DNA from: Anaeramoeba flamelloides
Lineage: Eukaryota; Metamonada; Anaeramoebidae
Direction: 5' to 3'
Length of the DNA stretch: 64,000 nucleotides
Assembly (NCBI GenBank): GCA_027625915.1
Contig: JANTQA010000023.1
Coordinates: 1,178,001-1,242,000 of the forward strand
Shown here: positions 63,209 to 64,000 of the stretch, one piece after another
How positions within the stretch are numbered: position 1 is the stretch's first letter
Layout of the letters: each line of letters begins with the position of its first letter
Notes under the pieces: model-generated
The model's input: the letters and a program-made list of their open reading frames with translations, nothing else
What the model was told of the DNA's origin: nothing
Databases searched by the model: none
Translations under genes and position numbers: made by a program

Positions 63209-63827
63209 GTAAAGTTTAAGAATTAATTTTAATTCTTTTTTAATTTTTCATTACCTAATAATAAAAAAAAAAAAACAAAAATAAAAAAAAACATAAATTA
63301 AAATTGAATAATACACGGCACATTTATAAAAACAATAGAAGATACACAATAAATTATCAAAATGATCTTTTTTGTTTTGATCCTTTTATTTCTTTTTCAT
63401 TCTTTCTTTATTAGAAAGATAACGTTCTTTTTTTTTTTTTTTTTTTTTTTGATGTATTGCTTTTTGAAATTTTTTTGAAATTTTTTTTTAATTTTTTTTT
63501 TCTTTAATTTTGCTTTCTCTCAAATTACAGCTTCAAACAATTTACGAATTTTTTTTGACAATGTTCATTTACAGAGGACTTTTAACACTCTCAATTGTCA
63601 CAATTAGAAATTGAATTTTTTCGAATACTGGTATTGGAATTACAAAAGGGAAAAATTTTCACTTCATTTTACAATTGCCTTTTTCAAATAGAGAACGAAA
63701 ACCACAAATTACAACCTACTTCTTTGAGAACTCTATTTAGTAAAGAAAAAATATGGAAAGGAAGCGAACATTTTTTCACATTTATGATTCAAATACCAAT
63801 AAGATCAATTTACCAGAATTTCCTTAA
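63209..63827. other. eL6 3' flank
   Basis: A/T runs; no gene recognised. A 78-codon plus frame at 63595-63831 (SQLEIEFFRILVLELQKGK) is protein-like in parts but unrecognised. Confidence 0.35.
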
Positions 63828-64000
63828 GTGACGAGCAAACTTAAAAGATCTTCAAGGAAATTTAATTGCCAATTCAAAAAATTTTACCAGCATCTTGAAA
63901 TTGAACAACCAAAGTAAAAATCTGGTTACTACAAAATCAAACTCACTTTTAATGCTATTTTCCGAAATGAATTATTGTTTTTAAGGGACTAGTCTCTATT
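63828..64000. repeat. Repeat C, 5' end, interrupted at the window edge
   Basis: TTAA then GTGACGAGCAAACTTAAAAG, matching 5417 onward to AATTATTGTTTTT. There a new TTAA-GGGACTAGTCTC begins at 63981, so a second GGGACTAG-ended element seems to be inserted in it. The rest is outside the window. Confidence 0.55.

Overview
The window is very AT-rich nuclear DNA from a microbial eukaryote. Its genes have GT-AG introns, use the standard code and are typically eukaryotic: autophagy, chromosomal passenger complex, SSU processome, 26S proteasome, eIF2B, SUMO activation, profilin and ribosomal proteins. The T-rich introns, K/N/Q/S-rich proteins and heavy repeat load would fit an amoeboid protist such as an anaeramoeba or a related AT-rich lineage. 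That placement is inference; no marker here proves it.

Layout. 0-7.4 kb holds a decayed Tc1/mariner element and a TTAA-flanked repeat. 7.4-8.4 kb is a six-exon ATG8. 12.3-12.9 kb is an unidentified minus-strand protein. 14.5-15.0 kb is a LINE 3' scrap with hairpin repeats. 15.8-18.2 kb is a divergent pair: a coiled-coil protein (minus) and INCENP (plus). 22.1-22.5 kb is eL33. 22.5-26.3 kb is repeats. 26.3-31.6 kb is UTP5/WDR43, split by a 3.4-kb intron. 31.6-35.5 kb is a nest of repeats (a LINE in repeat A, a MITE in the LINE). 35.6-43.4 kb is eIF2B gamma, split by a 6.6-kb intron full of repeats. 47.6-51.6 kb (minus) is proteasome RPT1 with a 2.2-kb fourth intron. 55.9-57.0 kb is a frameshifted, shortened UBA2. 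58.8-59.1 kb is profilin. 59.6-62.2 kb is a LINE broken by hairpin repeats plus a TTAA-type repeat. 62.4-63.2 kb is eL6.

Most genes are housekeeping and not functionally grouped. Several serve ribosome making and translation (eL33, eL6, UTP5, eIF2B gamma), and others protein turnover or modification (RPT1, UBA2, ATG8).

The most striking non-gene signal is a modular repeat family. Hairpins of two different stems (67 bp, seven copies of identical length; about 77 bp, at least six copies) share the same outer caps (GTTAGGTTTT ... AAAACC). They are joined or followed by degenerate 10-bp units (RGCACTYNAC). They repeatedly lie in or beside LINE 3' ends, and one LINE copy supplies an empty site. 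Other families seen are three Tc1/mariner-type elements with one TIR type, a 196-bp snap-back MITE in three copies, a 479-bp TA-flanked MITE, a 789-bp foldback and two GGGACTAG-ended repeats. All coordinates come from reading by eye; no searches were run.
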